Shown in pieces: positions 18,274 to 26,899 of a DNA stretch of 64,000 bases. The position numbers and the translations under genes were made by a program. The DNA comes from Sva-07 sp942492715. GTDB lineage: Bacteria; Actinomycetota; Acidimicrobiia; Acidimicrobiales; Ilumatobacteraceae. Position 1 is the stretch's first letter. Each line of letters begins with the position of its first letter. The stretch is taken from positions 496,001-560,000 of the forward strand of contig CALOFW010000002.1 in assembly GCA_942492715.1 (NCBI GenBank). Reading direction: 5' to 3'. Under the pieces are notes generated by a model. That model ran no database searches. It saw nothing but the letters and a program-made list of their open reading frames with translations, and was not told the origin of the DNA.

Positions 18274-19020
18274 TCAGCCGAGCCCGACGACGGTTCCGGT
18301 GTCGGGGTCGAACGTGCCGTAGCGGGCGTCGACGTGGATGTCGGTGTCGGCAGCTGCAGCGGACACGTCGATCACGCCGACGAGCTGTTCGACCTCGACG
18401 TCGGCGAGCGCGTCGAACGAACGGAACGAGAGCACGACCCACGCGAACTCGGCGCCGGTGGTGTCGAGCAGCGGCGCCGTTGCGAACGGCTCGTCGGGCG
18501 ACATCGTGGCGGCGACGGCCACGAACGGGGTGCTGGCTGCGTTGTTGGCGATGTCTTCGGGGCTCAGGCAGGGGATGTCGCCGTCGGTGGCGACGAGGCT
18601 CTGATCGACGTTGTTGGCGGTGAAGACGTCGACGAAGTCGGCGCCGCCCCCGAGTTCGGCGAGCGCGTTGTCGGCGGTCGCCTGCTCTTCGACGACGATC
18701 GCACTGATGCACGCGACGCCCGACGACGTGGGCCCCGCGTCGTACAGCGCGGCGATGTCGATGTCGGCCACGAGCTGCTCGTTGATCCACCGGGTGATCT
18801 CGGCGCGCACCGGATCGAGCGGGATGACGTCGTCGCCCGTGACGCCGAGTTCGGTCAGCGTGGCGTCGAACTCGTCTCGGGTCAGCTCGACGTCGCCGAC
18901 CCGAGCGACCGCATCGCTGTCGGAGAACGTCGTGCAACCGGTCGCCACGAGGGCGATCGAGAGCGGGAGGAGGATCGTCAGCGAACGTCGCAGCACCTGC
19001 CGCACGCTACCAACCGTCAC
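18274..19020 (-). CDS. Lipoprotein with SurA N-terminal (foldase-like) region
   Basis: 248 residues. A lipoprotein signal (basic start, hydrophobic core, lipobox LVATGC with Cys29) is followed by DAVARVGDVELTRDEF, typical of SurA/PrsA-type chaperone N-domains. No complete rotamase domain is evident, so isomerase activity is doubtful. Predicted to be anchored outside the membrane and to help fold exported proteins. It lies between mfd and mazG, where actinobacteria often carry such a gene; transcription would come from mfd unless the palindrome at 19033 stops it. Confidence 0.78.
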   Translation of the reverse strand: MTVGSVRQVLRRSLTILLPLSIALVATGCTTFSDSDAVARVGDVELTRDEFDATLTELGVTGDDVIPLDPVRAEITRWINEQLVADIDIAALYDAGPTSSGVACISAIVVEEQATADNALAELGGGADFVDVFTANNVDQSLVATDGDIPCLSPEDIANNAASTPFVAVAATMSPDEPFATAPLLDTTGAEFAWVVLSFRSFDALADVEVEQLVGVIDVSAAAADTDIHVDARYGTFDPDTGTVVGLG

Positions 19021-19032
19021 CCGGTGCCGGGC

Positions 19033-19067
19033 GAATGAGACGTGGGGTCAGACCCCGCGTCTCATTC
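19033..19067. repeat. Palindrome (family I), copy 2, overlapping the mfd stop codon
   Basis: Arms of 17 bases (GAATGAGACGTGGGGTC and its near-inverse, one G-T type mismatch) around a single central base. The core TGGGGTC-A-GACCCC is shared with the copies at 2727 and 36656, but the outer part differs. The last mfd codons and stop (19062-19064) fall inside the right arm. A hairpin here could terminate mfd mRNA; no clear T-tract follows. Confidence 0.8.
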
Positions 19068-22000
19068 GGCGGGGATCAGGTCGCGGAGGAAACGGGCGAG
19101 GAACGTGCTCGCGTCGGTGCCGCGGGGGAGGGGCACCACGAGCTGGCCGAGGTCCTCCTTGTACTTCGCTCCCTTGGAGATGCGGCGCAGCCGCATCGTC
19201 TCGGACAGCTTCAGCTCGAGCGGCGCCAGCTTGGCCGTGCCACCGGTGGACGCCGAGCCGGAGATCTGGATGTCGTTGATCCCGAGGCGTTGGCACTCGG
19301 CGCGCAGATACCCGACCTGCAGCAGCGACTCGGCGGGTGCCGGGAGCGGGCCGTAGCGGTCCTCCCACTCGGTGCGGATGTCGTCGACCTCGGCCTGCGT
19401 GGTGACCCCGGCGAGGCGCCGGTAGGCCTCCAGGCGCAACTCCTCCTTGGCGACGTAGTCGGTGGGCAGGAACGAATCGGTCGGCACGTCGAGCTTGATC
19501 TCGGCGGGCGCGTCGGGCTGCGGCTCACCCTTCATCTCGCTGACCGCTTCGGTCACCATCTGGCAGTAGAGGTCGTAGCCGACGGCGGCGATGTGGCCCG
19601 ACTGCGACTCGCCGAGCAGGTTGCCGGCGCCGCGGATCTCCAGGTCGCGCATCGCGATCTTGAAGCCCGAGCCGAGCTCGGTCGACTCGCCGATCGTGCG
19701 CAGCCGTTCGTAGGCCTCCTCGCTGAGGATCTTGTCGCGTGGGTGGAACAGGTAGGCGTACGCCCTGGACCCCGACCGGCCGACGCGGCCGCGCAGCTGG
19801 TGCATCTGGCCGAGGCCGAGCAGGTCGGAGCGCTCGACCACCAGCGTGTTGACCGTCGGCATGTCGATGCCGGACTCGATGATCGTCGTGCACACGAGGA
19901 CGTCGTACTGGCCGTCCCAGAAGTCCTGCACGACGGTTTCGAGTCGGGCCTCGTCCATCTGGCCGTGCGCGATCGCGATGCGCGCTTCCGGTACCAGTTG
20001 GCGCAGGCGGGCGGCGGCCGTCTCGATCGACTGCACCCGGTTGTGCACCCAGAACACCTGGCCCTCACGCAGCAGCTCGCGGCGGATCGCCTCGATGGCG
20101 ACGCGCTCGTCGTACTCGCCGACGTAGGTGAGGATCGGCATGCGGTCGGCCGGCGGTGTCTGCAGCAGCGAGAGGTCGCGGATGCCGACGAGCGACATCT
20201 CCAGGGTGCGCGGGATCGGCGTGGCGGAGAGCGTGAGGACGTCGACGTTCGTCTTCATCTTCTTCATCGTCTCCTTGTGCTGCACGCCGAAGCGCTGCTC
20301 CTCGTCGACGATCAGCAGGCCGAGCTCCTTGAACTTCACGTCGTTCGCGAGCAGGCGGTGCGTGCCGATGACACAGTCGACCTCGCCGGTCCTCACGCCC
20401 TCGATCACCTTCTTGGCCTGGCCGGCGGTGAGGAACCTCGACAGCGTCTCGACCCGGATGGGAAACCCGGCGAAGCGGTCGGCGAACGTGTTGCCGTGCT
20501 GCGTGGCGAGCAGTGTGGTGGGCGCGAGCACGGCGACCTGCTTGCCGTCCTGGATCGCCTTGAACGCGGCGCGGATCGCGACCTCGGTCTTGCCGAAGCC
20601 GACGTCGCCGCACAGCAGGCGGTCCATCGGGTGGGCGAGTTCCATGTCGCGCTTGATGTCGTCGATCGCGGTGCGCTGGTCGGGGGTCTCGACGTAGGGG
20701 AACGCCTCTTCCATCTCGGCCTGCCACGGCGTGTCCTGGGCGAACGAGTGGCCCTCGGCGTTGACCCGCTTCTGGTACAGCACGACGAGTTCCTGGGCGA
20801 TCTCGCGAACCGCCGAGCGGACCCGGCTCTTGGTCTTCGCGAAGTCGGAGCCGCCGAGACGGTGCAGCTTCGGCGCCTCGCCGCCGACGTACTGGCGCAG
20901 GGTGTCGATCTGGTCGGACGGCACGTACAGCTTGTCGCCGCCCTTGTACGAGATCAGCAGGTAGTCGCGCTCGACGCCGCCGATCGCCCGCTTGACCATG
21001 CCCTCGTACTGGCCGACCCCGTGCTGGTGGTGCACGACGTAGTTGCCGGCCGTGAGGTCCTCGAACGTCGACGCGGACTCCCGCTTCTGTTTGCGGACGG
21101 TGCGGTGGGCGCGACGGCGGCCCGTGAGGTCGCTCTCGGCGACGATCGCCACCTTGGCGTTCGGGAGCGTGCAGCCACGGTGGAGTGGCGCGATCGTGAC
21201 GCTGCCACCGGCCTTCAGATCGCCGCCGGGAGCGATCACCGGGAAGTCGAGCCCGTTGTCGAGCAGGAGGTCGTGCAGGCGCTGTGCCGATCCGGTGCCG
21301 TCGGCCGCGACGACCACGCGGTAGCCCTTGCCGATCAGGTCGACCAGTCGGTCGGTGAGGCCGGAGCCGTCGCCTGCGACCGGGCCCCAGCCGGATGCCT
21401 CGACCAGCGGTGTGTCGGGAGACTCCGGTGTCGAGTCGATCGTCCAGAACGATCCGGCGGCGTCGAGCAGCGTGTCGGGGTCGGCATGGAGCCGGGGGAA
21501 CGACTTGTCGGGATCCCGTGCCCAGGTGGACGCCAGCGTGCGCGCGAGGTCGTCCTCCTCGGCGATCAGGTCGAGTGCGCGGTCGCGCATCCGGCGCGGT
21601 TCGACCAGCAGCACCTTGGCCGACTCGGGCAGGACGTCGGTGAGGAGCTGGTCGTCGTCGACGAGCCACGGGAGCCAGCTCTCCATGCCGTCGAAGTGCA
21701 GGCCCTCGGCCAGGCGTTCCCACTGCTCGCGTCCCCACGGCTCTGATGCCACCAGGCCGGCCGCCCGTTCGCGGACGTCGTCGGTCGGCATCAGCTCGCG
21801 GGCGGGGAAGATGATGACCTCGTCGAGATCGTCGGTCGAGCGCTGGTCGTTGACGCCGAAGCGGGTCAGGCGGTCGACCTCGTCGCCCCACAGGTCGATA
21901 CGGATCGGCGCGTCGGCGGTCGACGGGAACACGTCGACGATCGCGCCGCGCCGGGCGAACTCGCCGCGGTGTTCCACGAGCTCCTCGCGCCGGTAGCCGA

Positions 22001-22511
22001 ACTCGACGAGCTGGCGGCCGAGGGCGTCCGGGTCGACCGTGCCGCCACCGAGGGATGCCGGCCGCACGATGATCGGCTCGGTCGTCGTCGCGCCGGGCCC
22101 GAGCTTCTGCAGCAGCGCTCGGACGCCGGCCACGATCACGGTGGGGGCGCGTTCGGGGTCGCGCAGACGCCAGAGGATGTCGAGGCGCTGGCCCATCGTC
22201 TCGACACTGGGGCTGACCCGCTCGAACGGCAGCGTCTCCCAGCCGGGGAAGTGCACGACCTCGCCGGCGGGGAGGAACTGCGCGAGGTCGTCGGCGAGCT
22301 GTCCGGCCATCGTGCCGGTCGGGCAGCTGACCACGAGCGGCCTGCGTTTCGACAGCGTGGCGAGCGCGGCGATCGAGATCGGCCGCGCCACTTCCACCAC
22401 CGCGAGTCGCGCGCCCGGGTCACCGAGCGCTCGGGTGAGCCCCGGCTCGTCGCGCAGCAGTGCCGGCAGCTCACCGAGCGGGGCGTTGGCGATCGTGCCG
22501 GGGGCGTTCAT
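19062..22511 (-). CDS. mfd: Transcription-repair coupling factor
   Basis: 1149 residues, normal Mfd length. A UvrB-like N-terminal region (FPGWETLPFERVSP), then an RNA-polymerase-interacting Tudor-like domain (GNYVVHHQHGVGQYEGM), then a RecG-type translocase with Walker A GDVGFGKTEVA (near 632), Walker B DEEQRFG (near 735), and motif LSATPIPRTLEM, and the C-terminal TRCF domain. It displaces stalled RNA polymerase and recruits UvrA. Its stop lies in a palindrome; its ATG region overlaps the pth start side by 4 bp. Confidence 0.97.
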   Translation of the reverse strand: MNAPGTIANAPLGELPALLRDEPGLTRALGDPGARLAVVEVARPISIAALATLSKRRPLVVSCPTGTMAGQLADDLAQFLPAGEVVHFPGWETLPFERVSPSVETMGQRLDILWRLRDPERAPTVIVAGVRALLQKLGPGATTTEPIIVRPASLGGGTVDPDALGRQLVEFGYRREELVEHRGEFARRGAIVDVFPSTADAPIRIDLWGDEVDRLTRFGVNDQRSTDDLDEVIIFPARELMPTDDVRERAAGLVASEPWGREQWERLAEGLHFDGMESWLPWLVDDDQLLTDVLPESAKVLLVEPRRMRDRALDLIAEEDDLARTLASTWARDPDKSFPRLHADPDTLLDAAGSFWTIDSTPESPDTPLVEASGWGPVAGDGSGLTDRLVDLIGKGYRVVVAADGTGSAQRLHDLLLDNGLDFPVIAPGGDLKAGGSVTIAPLHRGCTLPNAKVAIVAESDLTGRRRAHRTVRKQKRESASTFEDLTAGNYVVHHQHGVGQYEGMVKRAIGGVERDYLLISYKGGDKLYVPSDQIDTLRQYVGGEAPKLHRLGGSDFAKTKSRVRSAVREIAQELVVLYQKRVNAEGHSFAQDTPWQAEMEEAFPYVETPDQRTAIDDIKRDMELAHPMDRLLCGDVGFGKTEVAIRAAFKAIQDGKQVAVLAPTTLLATQHGNTFADRFAGFPIRVETLSRFLTAGQAKKVIEGVRTGEVDCVIGTHRLLANDVKFKELGLLIVDEEQRFGVQHKETMKKMKTNVDVLTLSATPIPRTLEMSLVGIRDLSLLQTPPADRMPILTYVGEYDERVAIEAIRRELLREGQVFWVHNRVQSIETAAARLRQLVPEARIAIAHGQMDEARLETVVQDFWDGQYDVLVCTTIIESGIDMPTVNTLVVERSDLLGLGQMHQLRGRVGRSGSRAYAYLFHPRDKILSEEAYERLRTIGESTELGSGFKIAMRDLEIRGAGNLLGESQSGHIAAVGYDLYCQMVTEAVSEMKGEPQPDAPAEIKLDVPTDSFLPTDYVAKEELRLEAYRRLAGVTTQAEVDDIRTEWEDRYGPLPAPAESLLQVGYLRAECQRLGINDIQISGSASTGGTAKLAPLELKLSETMRLRRISKGAKYKEDLGQLVVPLPRGTDASTFLARFLRDLIPAE

Positions 22512-23128
22512 CGGGTGCCGTTGTACCGCTGCATCGCGGCATCCACACCACGGGCGACGATCAACTCGGCGGCGTCGGCGGCGTCCGCGATGCGGATGTC
22601 GAGCAGCTCGCGTTCGGCCTTCGGTACCTTCGACAGCACGTGGCCCTTGCCGACGTCCTTGTGGTCGGGTTTGCCGACGCCGATCCGGATGCGCAAATAG
22701 TCCTGCGACTTGAGATGTTGGGTGATCGAGCGCAGCCCGTTGTGCCCCGCGAGACCACCGCCGGCCTTGATCTTGAGCTCGCCGGGCGGCAGGTCGAGTT
22801 CGTCTTGGATCACGATGAGGCGCTCGGGCGATTCGATCCGGTAGCGGCGCACGAGCGAGCCGACCGCCTGGCCGGAGTCGTTCATGAACGTGATCGGGAA
22901 GGCGAGGACCACGCGTTCGGGGCCGTCGGGCCCGGCGAGGCGCGTCTCGGCGACGAGGGCGTTGTCGCGTCCGCCCTTCAGCGTCACGCCCGCGCGGTCG
23001 GCGAGGAGCCGGACCGCTTCTTCGCCGACGTTGTGGCGTGTGCGGGCGTACTTCTCGCCGGGATTGCCCAGCCCGACGACCAACCAGTCGAACGGATCAC
23101 CCTTGCCGGCGCGTCCGAACAGCCCCAT
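22508..23128 (-). CDS. pth: Peptidyl-tRNA hydrolase
   Basis: 206 residues. Releases peptides from peptidyl-tRNA in the cytoplasm. Contains GLGNPGEKYARTRHNVGEE with catalytic His32, the NDSGQAVG region, the Asp of VIQDELDLPPGE and the GGGLAGHNGLRS loop. Its stop overlaps the mfd start by 4 bp, so mfd is probably translated by coupling from pth. A strong hairpin terminator separates it from the upstream rplY gene, implying its own promoter within 23129-23178 or readthrough. Confidence 0.96.
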   Translation of the reverse strand: MGLFGRAGKGDPFDWLVVGLGNPGEKYARTRHNVGEEAVRLLADRAGVTLKGGRDNALVAETRLAGPDGPERVVLAFPITFMNDSGQAVGSLVRRYRIESPERLIVIQDELDLPPGELKIKAGGGLAGHNGLRSITQHLKSQDYLRIRIGVGKPDHKDVGKGHVLSKVPKAERELLDIRIADAADAAELIVARGVDAAMQRYNGTR

Positions 23129-23165
23129 CGCTCAGCGCCGCCGCCCACTCGGCCGCTTGCCCCAC

Positions 23166-23220
23166 CCCGAAAAATGCCGGAATCCGGACGCTGGGCGTCC
23201 GGATTCCGCAATAGTTCGGG
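23166..23220 (-). terminator. Intrinsic terminator after rplY
   Basis: A perfect 13-bp stem (23179-23191 with 23195-23207) closed by a three-base loop. Read on the minus strand, the stem is followed by GGCATTTTTC, a short T-tract, and so fits a rho-independent terminator for rplY. Outer bases CCCGAA (23166-23171) and TTCGGG (23215-23220) can extend the structure into a second stem. Confidence 0.85.
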
Positions 23221-23232
23221 TGAGGGATTCGG

Positions 23233-23892
23233 TCACTCGTCGTCGGAGTCGGCCGAGGCCTCGGCCTCGCCCTCGGCGGCTTCGCCTTCGGCAGCCGCCT
23301 CTTCTGCGGCGGCTTCCTCGGCGTCGAGCACCGGGGTGCGCATGGTGAGCACGGTGACGACCGGAGCGTCGGCCTCGGCTTCGGCGGTGACGCCCGACGG
23401 CAGCGGGATGTCCTCGACGCGGATGACCGAGTCCATCGTCATCTCCGACACGTCGATCGTGACACCGTCGGGGATGTTGCGCGGGGTGGTGCGGACCTGC
23501 ATCTCCTGCATGGCGAGGTCGACCAGACCGCCGTTGGCAGACACGTCCTTGGCCTCGCCCTCGAGGTGGATCGGGATCGAGACCACGATGTCCTCGTTGA
23601 GGTTCACCTGGATGAAGTCGATGTGCTGCACGGAACGCTTCACCGGGTGGCGCTGGATGTCCTTGATCAGCGACGGGTACACGGTGCCGTCGACGGTCAG
23701 GTCGAGGATCGTGTTCATGCCGGCGGCGCCCGACAGCGCCTGGCGCAGTTCGCGGCGATCGACCGAGACGGCGATGGGATCCATCCCGTGTCCGTAGACG
23801 ACCGCAGGGATCTTGCCCTCGGTGCGCAGACGACGAGCGTCGGAGCTTCCGGCGCGGCGTCCGGTATCGGCTTGGAGAACGGTCTCAGACAT
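23233..23892 (-). CDS. rplY: Ribosomal protein bL25, CTC (general stress) form
   Basis: 219 residues from the ATG at 23892; the frame extends 14 codons upstream without support. The N-terminal 5S rRNA-binding L25 domain (ARRLRTEGKIPAVVYGHG) is followed by the C-terminal TL5/CTC domain (VQHIDFIQVNLNEDIVVSIP) and a long acidic Ala/Glu tail (about 190-219). It binds 5S rRNA at the central protuberance. Position next to pth matches the usual bacterial rplY-pth pair. Confidence 0.95.
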   Translation of the reverse strand: MSETVLQADTGRRAGSSDARRLRTEGKIPAVVYGHGMDPIAVSVDRRELRQALSGAAGMNTILDLTVDGTVYPSLIKDIQRHPVKRSVQHIDFIQVNLNEDIVVSIPIHLEGEAKDVSANGGLVDLAMQEMQVRTTPRNIPDGVTIDVSEMTMDSVIRVEDIPLPSGVTAEAEADAPVVTVLTMRTPVLDAEEAAAEEAAAEGEAAEGEAEASADSDDE

Positions 23893-24036
23893 GGTGATCG
23901 GCTTCCATCGGATCTCGTGACGACGCCCACACAACAGGCGTCAGGTCGTTACAGCAGCGTCCCACGCTATCGGCGCTCCGCGCCTTCCCCTCCTGCTTCG
24001 ACCACCTCGGGACGACGCGTCATCGGGCGGACCTTC

Positions 24037-24071
24037 CTGCTGTCGACCGCTCGGTGAACGGCCGACAGCAG
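24037..24071. other. Inverted repeat in the gap between a membrane protein gene and rplY
   Basis: CTGCTGTCG (24037-24045) and its exact inverse (24063-24071) with a 17-base loop that itself can pair ACCG with CGGT. It lies 8 bp after the stop of the minus-strand membrane protein gene. No T-tract follows, so it could be a weak terminator or an RNA hairpin near the rplY leader. Confidence 0.5.
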
Positions 24072-24078
24072 AACGGGC

Positions 24079-24498
24079 TCAGCGGCCTTCGAAGTACTCG
24101 ACCGAGTCCTTGTCGAAGAACAGGTAGCCGGCGACGAAGGCGTAGATCGCCACGGGCCAGAAGGCGTTGTACCAGTGGACGTTGTGGTACGCGATGATCA
24201 CCCAGATCAGGGCTCCCAGCCGGAAGGCGGCGATGATGCCGACGAGGTAGCGGGCCCAGTTCGCGCCGTTGCGCAGCGCGAGGCCCACGAGGATCACGGC
24301 GACGCCGAAGATGATCGCGACGATGCCGTAGGTGGTGACGTCGCCGGAGACTGCATCGGTTCCCGCGAGGAAGTCGTCGTCGTCGCTCTGGAACAGCGCG
24401 AAGATGCCCGCGCCGATGTCGAGGGCGCCGGCGATGATGAACAGGATCGACAGCAGGCTGACGCCGAACGGTCGATGTCGTGTGGTTGGAGCGGTCAT
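24079..24498 (-). CDS. Small four-helix membrane protein
   Basis: 139 residues from the ATG at 24498; the long frame upstream is antisense-like, Arg-rich shadow of prs. Four hydrophobic segments (about 12-35, 58-78, 88-108, 112-132) and an acidic outer loop (QSDDDDFLAG). The pattern FGVSLLSILFIIAGALDI followed by W.RYLVGI resembles small membrane proteins common in actinobacteria and haloarchaea, but no function is known. The 104-bp gap to prs contains a GGTTGT/ACAACC inverted repeat (24521-24546). Confidence 0.72.
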   Translation of the reverse strand: MTAPTTRHRPFGVSLLSILFIIAGALDIGAGIFALFQSDDDDFLAGTDAVSGDVTTYGIVAIIFGVAVILVGLALRNGANWARYLVGIIAAFRLGALIWVIIAYHNVHWYNAFWPVAIYAFVAGYLFFDKDSVEYFEGR

Positions 24499-24602
24499 GG
24501 GGTCCTCAGTTCTGTGCAGTGGTTGTCGGTGTTGACCTGAACAACCGTAGGAAATCACTGACGCAGGAAGTGGGATCCCTCGTTGTGGGGAGTGTTCGAT
24601 CG

Positions 24603-25592
24603 TCAGGCGAGGTTTTCGCCGTCGAAGATGTCGCTGACGCTGGTGTCGTCGAAGACGGCGCCGAGGGCTTCGGCGATCAGCGGGGCGACCGACAGCACCT
24701 CGATCTTGTCGAGCTGCTTCTCCGGTGGCAGCGGCAGCGTGTTGGTGAGCACGATGCGGCTGAGCGGGGCGTTCTTGAGCCGGTCGATCGCCGGGCCCGA
24801 CAGCACGCCGTGGGTCGCCATCGCCCACACCTCGCTGGCACCGCGTTCGACCAGCAGTTCCGCTGCCGCGCAGATCGTGCCGGCGGTGTCGATCATGTCG
24901 TCGGTGAGCACGCACAGGCGGCCCTCGACGTCGCCCATCACCTCGGCGGCCTCGGCGACGTTGGTCGAGCCCTTCGGCCGGCGCTTGTAGATGAACGCCA
25001 GGTCCGCGCCGCAGTCGACGAGGTGCTGGGCCATGCGTTCGGCCACCTTGATGCGGCCGGCGTCGGGCGACACGATCACCGGTTCGGTGGCGTGCCGGCG
25101 CACGTACTCCTCGAGCACCGGCATCGCGGTGAGATGGTCGACCGGGCCCTCGAAGAACCCCTGGATCTGGCCCGAGTGCAGGTCGATCGAGATCATCCGC
25201 TTGGCGCCTGCCGCCTTGAACATGTCGGCGATCAGCCGGGCGGTGATCGGCTCGCGCCCTTCGGCCTTGCGGTCCTGGCGGGCGTAGCCGTAGAACGGGC
25301 ACACCGCCGTGATGCGCTTCGCCGAGGCGCGGTACGCGGCGTCGATCATGATCAGGTGTTCCATGATCGAGTCGTTGACCGAGTGCTCGTCGACGCCGTA
25401 GTGGCTCTGGATCACGAACACGTCGGAGCCGCGGATCGATTCGCCGAAGCGGCACCGGACCTCGCCGTTCGCGAACTCGACCAGGTTGTCGTGACCCAAC
25501 TCGATGTTGAGGTGCGTCGCCACCTCCTGCGCCAGCTCGGGATGGGTTCGGCCCGAGTACAGGGCGAGCCGTTTGGTCGTGACCTTCTCCAT
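24603..25592 (-). CDS. prs: Ribose-phosphate pyrophosphokinase
   Basis: 329 residues. Makes PRPP from ribose 5-phosphate and ATP for nucleotide, His and Trp synthesis. ATP and Mg2+ regions FANGEVRCRFGESIRG and YARQDRKAEGREPI, the signature DLHSGQIQGFF and the PRPP loop TDDMIDTAGT (near 230) are intact. It lies 51 bp downstream of glmU, the usual actinobacterial pairing. A GGGGAGGA Shine-Dalgarno precedes the ATG. Confidence 0.96.
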   Translation of the reverse strand: MEKVTTKRLALYSGRTHPELAQEVATHLNIELGHDNLVEFANGEVRCRFGESIRGSDVFVIQSHYGVDEHSVNDSIMEHLIMIDAAYRASAKRITAVCPFYGYARQDRKAEGREPITARLIADMFKAAGAKRMISIDLHSGQIQGFFEGPVDHLTAMPVLEEYVRRHATEPVIVSPDAGRIKVAERMAQHLVDCGADLAFIYKRRPKGSTNVAEAAEVMGDVEGRLCVLTDDMIDTAGTICAAAELLVERGASEVWAMATHGVLSGPAIDRLKNAPLSRIVLTNTLPLPPEKQLDKIEVLSVAPLIAEALGAVFDDTSVSDIFDGENLA

Positions 25593-25643
25593 GAGCAGTG
25601 ACGTCCTCCCCGACGTTGTGGCGTCGACTTCGTTGGTCCGCGG

Positions 25644-26729
25644 TCAGCCGACGGGTGCAGTGTAGAACGCCCCGGTCGTTGCGCCCGCAGCGACCGAGCT
25701 TCCGGCCGGAAGATGGGCGTACGGACCGACGACGGCGTCGGGCCCGACCTCGGCGTCGTGGCCGACGGTGTGCTCCACGGTCGCTCCGTTGCCCACCGCA
25801 CAGTCGTCGAGACGCGTGTCGGGACCGATGTCGCAGCCGTCGCCGACCGCCGTGGTGCCCTGCAGGATCGTGCCCGGGTACAGCGTGACGTCGCGGCCGA
25901 TGGTGACCGTGACGTCGACGAAGGTCTGCCGCGGGTCGAGCATCGTCACGCCGCTCAGCAGCCAGAACCTGTTGGTCCGAGAGCGCAGCTCCCGTTCGGC
26001 GAGCGCGAGCTGCCAGCGGTCGTTGACGCCCTGGGTCTCACCCTCGGGTGCCTGCACGCAGCCGATCCGGTGGCCCATCGCGCCGAGCACCGACACGACG
26101 TCGGTGAGGTAGTACTCGCCTTGGGCGTTGTCGGTGGTGAGCTTGCGAAGTGCGGGGCCGAGGAGGTCGCGTCGGAAGGCGTAGATCGAGGTGCACACCT
26201 CCTTGACGTCGAGTTCGTCGGGGGCGGCGTCGCGGTGCTCCACGATGCGGGCAGCTTGTCCGTCGGCCTTGCGGATCACGCGGCCGTAGCCAGTGGGGTC
26301 CTCCATCACGCTGGTGAGCAGCGTGGCGGCGTTGCCGCACTCGACGTGGACGTCGACGAGTTCGCGCAGCGTCTCGGGGCGGAGCAGCGGCGTGTCGCCC
26401 GGGAGCACGAGGATCGTCGACTCGTCGTCGTAGTCGTCGCCGGACAGTGCCGTCATCCCGATCGCGGCGGCGTCGCCGGTGCCGTTCTGTTCGAGTTGTT
26501 CGACGAAGGCGACGTTGGCCCACGCCGGTGCCATCTGCTGCACCTTCTTGGTGACCTGCTCGGCGCCGTGGCCGACCACGATCGCCGTACGTTCGGGGTG
26601 CACCGCTTCGAGCGCGTGGATGACGTGGAGGACCATCGCCCGTCCACAGATGAGGTGCAGTGGTTTGGGGCGACTCGACCTCATCCGGGTGCCTTCTCCG
26701 GCGGCGAGCACGATCGCTGAAACGCTCAT
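25644..26729 (-). CDS. glmU: GlmU-type UDP-GlcNAc pyrophosphorylase lacking the acetyltransferase active site
   Basis: 361 residues, against about 450-495 for bifunctional GlmU. The uridyltransferase domain is complete: LAAGEGTRMRSSRPKPL at the N-terminus, QNGTGDAAA, LPGDTPLL and DPTGYGRV. The left-handed beta-helix begins (VTIGRDVTLYPGTIL...) but ends at TGAFYTAPVG, before the segment that in E. coli GlmU carries catalytic His363. Only 51 bp separate the stop from prs, so no lost domain lies downstream. It likely only makes UDP-GlcNAc from GlcNAc-1-P, or another NDP-sugar. The ATG is three bases after tRNA-Gln. Confidence 0.88.
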   Translation of the reverse strand: MSVSAIVLAAGEGTRMRSSRPKPLHLICGRAMVLHVIHALEAVHPERTAIVVGHGAEQVTKKVQQMAPAWANVAFVEQLEQNGTGDAAAIGMTALSGDDYDDESTILVLPGDTPLLRPETLRELVDVHVECGNAATLLTSVMEDPTGYGRVIRKADGQAARIVEHRDAAPDELDVKEVCTSIYAFRRDLLGPALRKLTTDNAQGEYYLTDVVSVLGAMGHRIGCVQAPEGETQGVNDRWQLALAERELRSRTNRFWLLSGVTMLDPRQTFVDVTVTIGRDVTLYPGTILQGTTAVGDGCDIGPDTRLDDCAVGNGATVEHTVGHDAEVGPDAVVGPYAHLPAGSSVAAGATTGAFYTAPVG

Positions 26730-26732
26730 GGG

Positions 26733-26803
26733 CTCCGGGGAGAGGATTCGAACCCCTACACGCGGCACCAAAAACCGCTGTCCTACCATTAGACGACCCC
26801 GGA
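26733..26803 (-). tRNA. tRNA-Gln (anticodon TTG)
   Basis: On the minus strand a cloverleaf can be drawn: acceptor TCCGGGG pairs with CCCCGGA, D-arm GTC...GAC with GG, anticodon stem GCGGT/GCCGC enclosing loop TTTTGGT (anticodon TTG), T-arm with GGTTCGAATCC-like loop, discriminator G. Length is 71 bases without CCA, normal for tRNA-Gln. CCA is not encoded (CCC follows). The glmU ATG starts three bases after its 3' end. Confidence 0.93.
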
Positions 26804-26899
26804 CTGGCCACGGATCGATCGCCGTCGCCGGTGAAAGTCCGCCCGTTCACCGTACCTCGCGTGGCAGGTCTTGCCACGGCCGATAGCGTGGCGTTCCTT

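Noticed and set aside
19035..21746. 900-codon open frame on the plus strand opposite mfd
   Set aside because: Composition (Leu/Val/Glu/Arg runs without hydrophobic pattern) is that of an antisense shadow; mfd on the other strand has complete helicase motifs.
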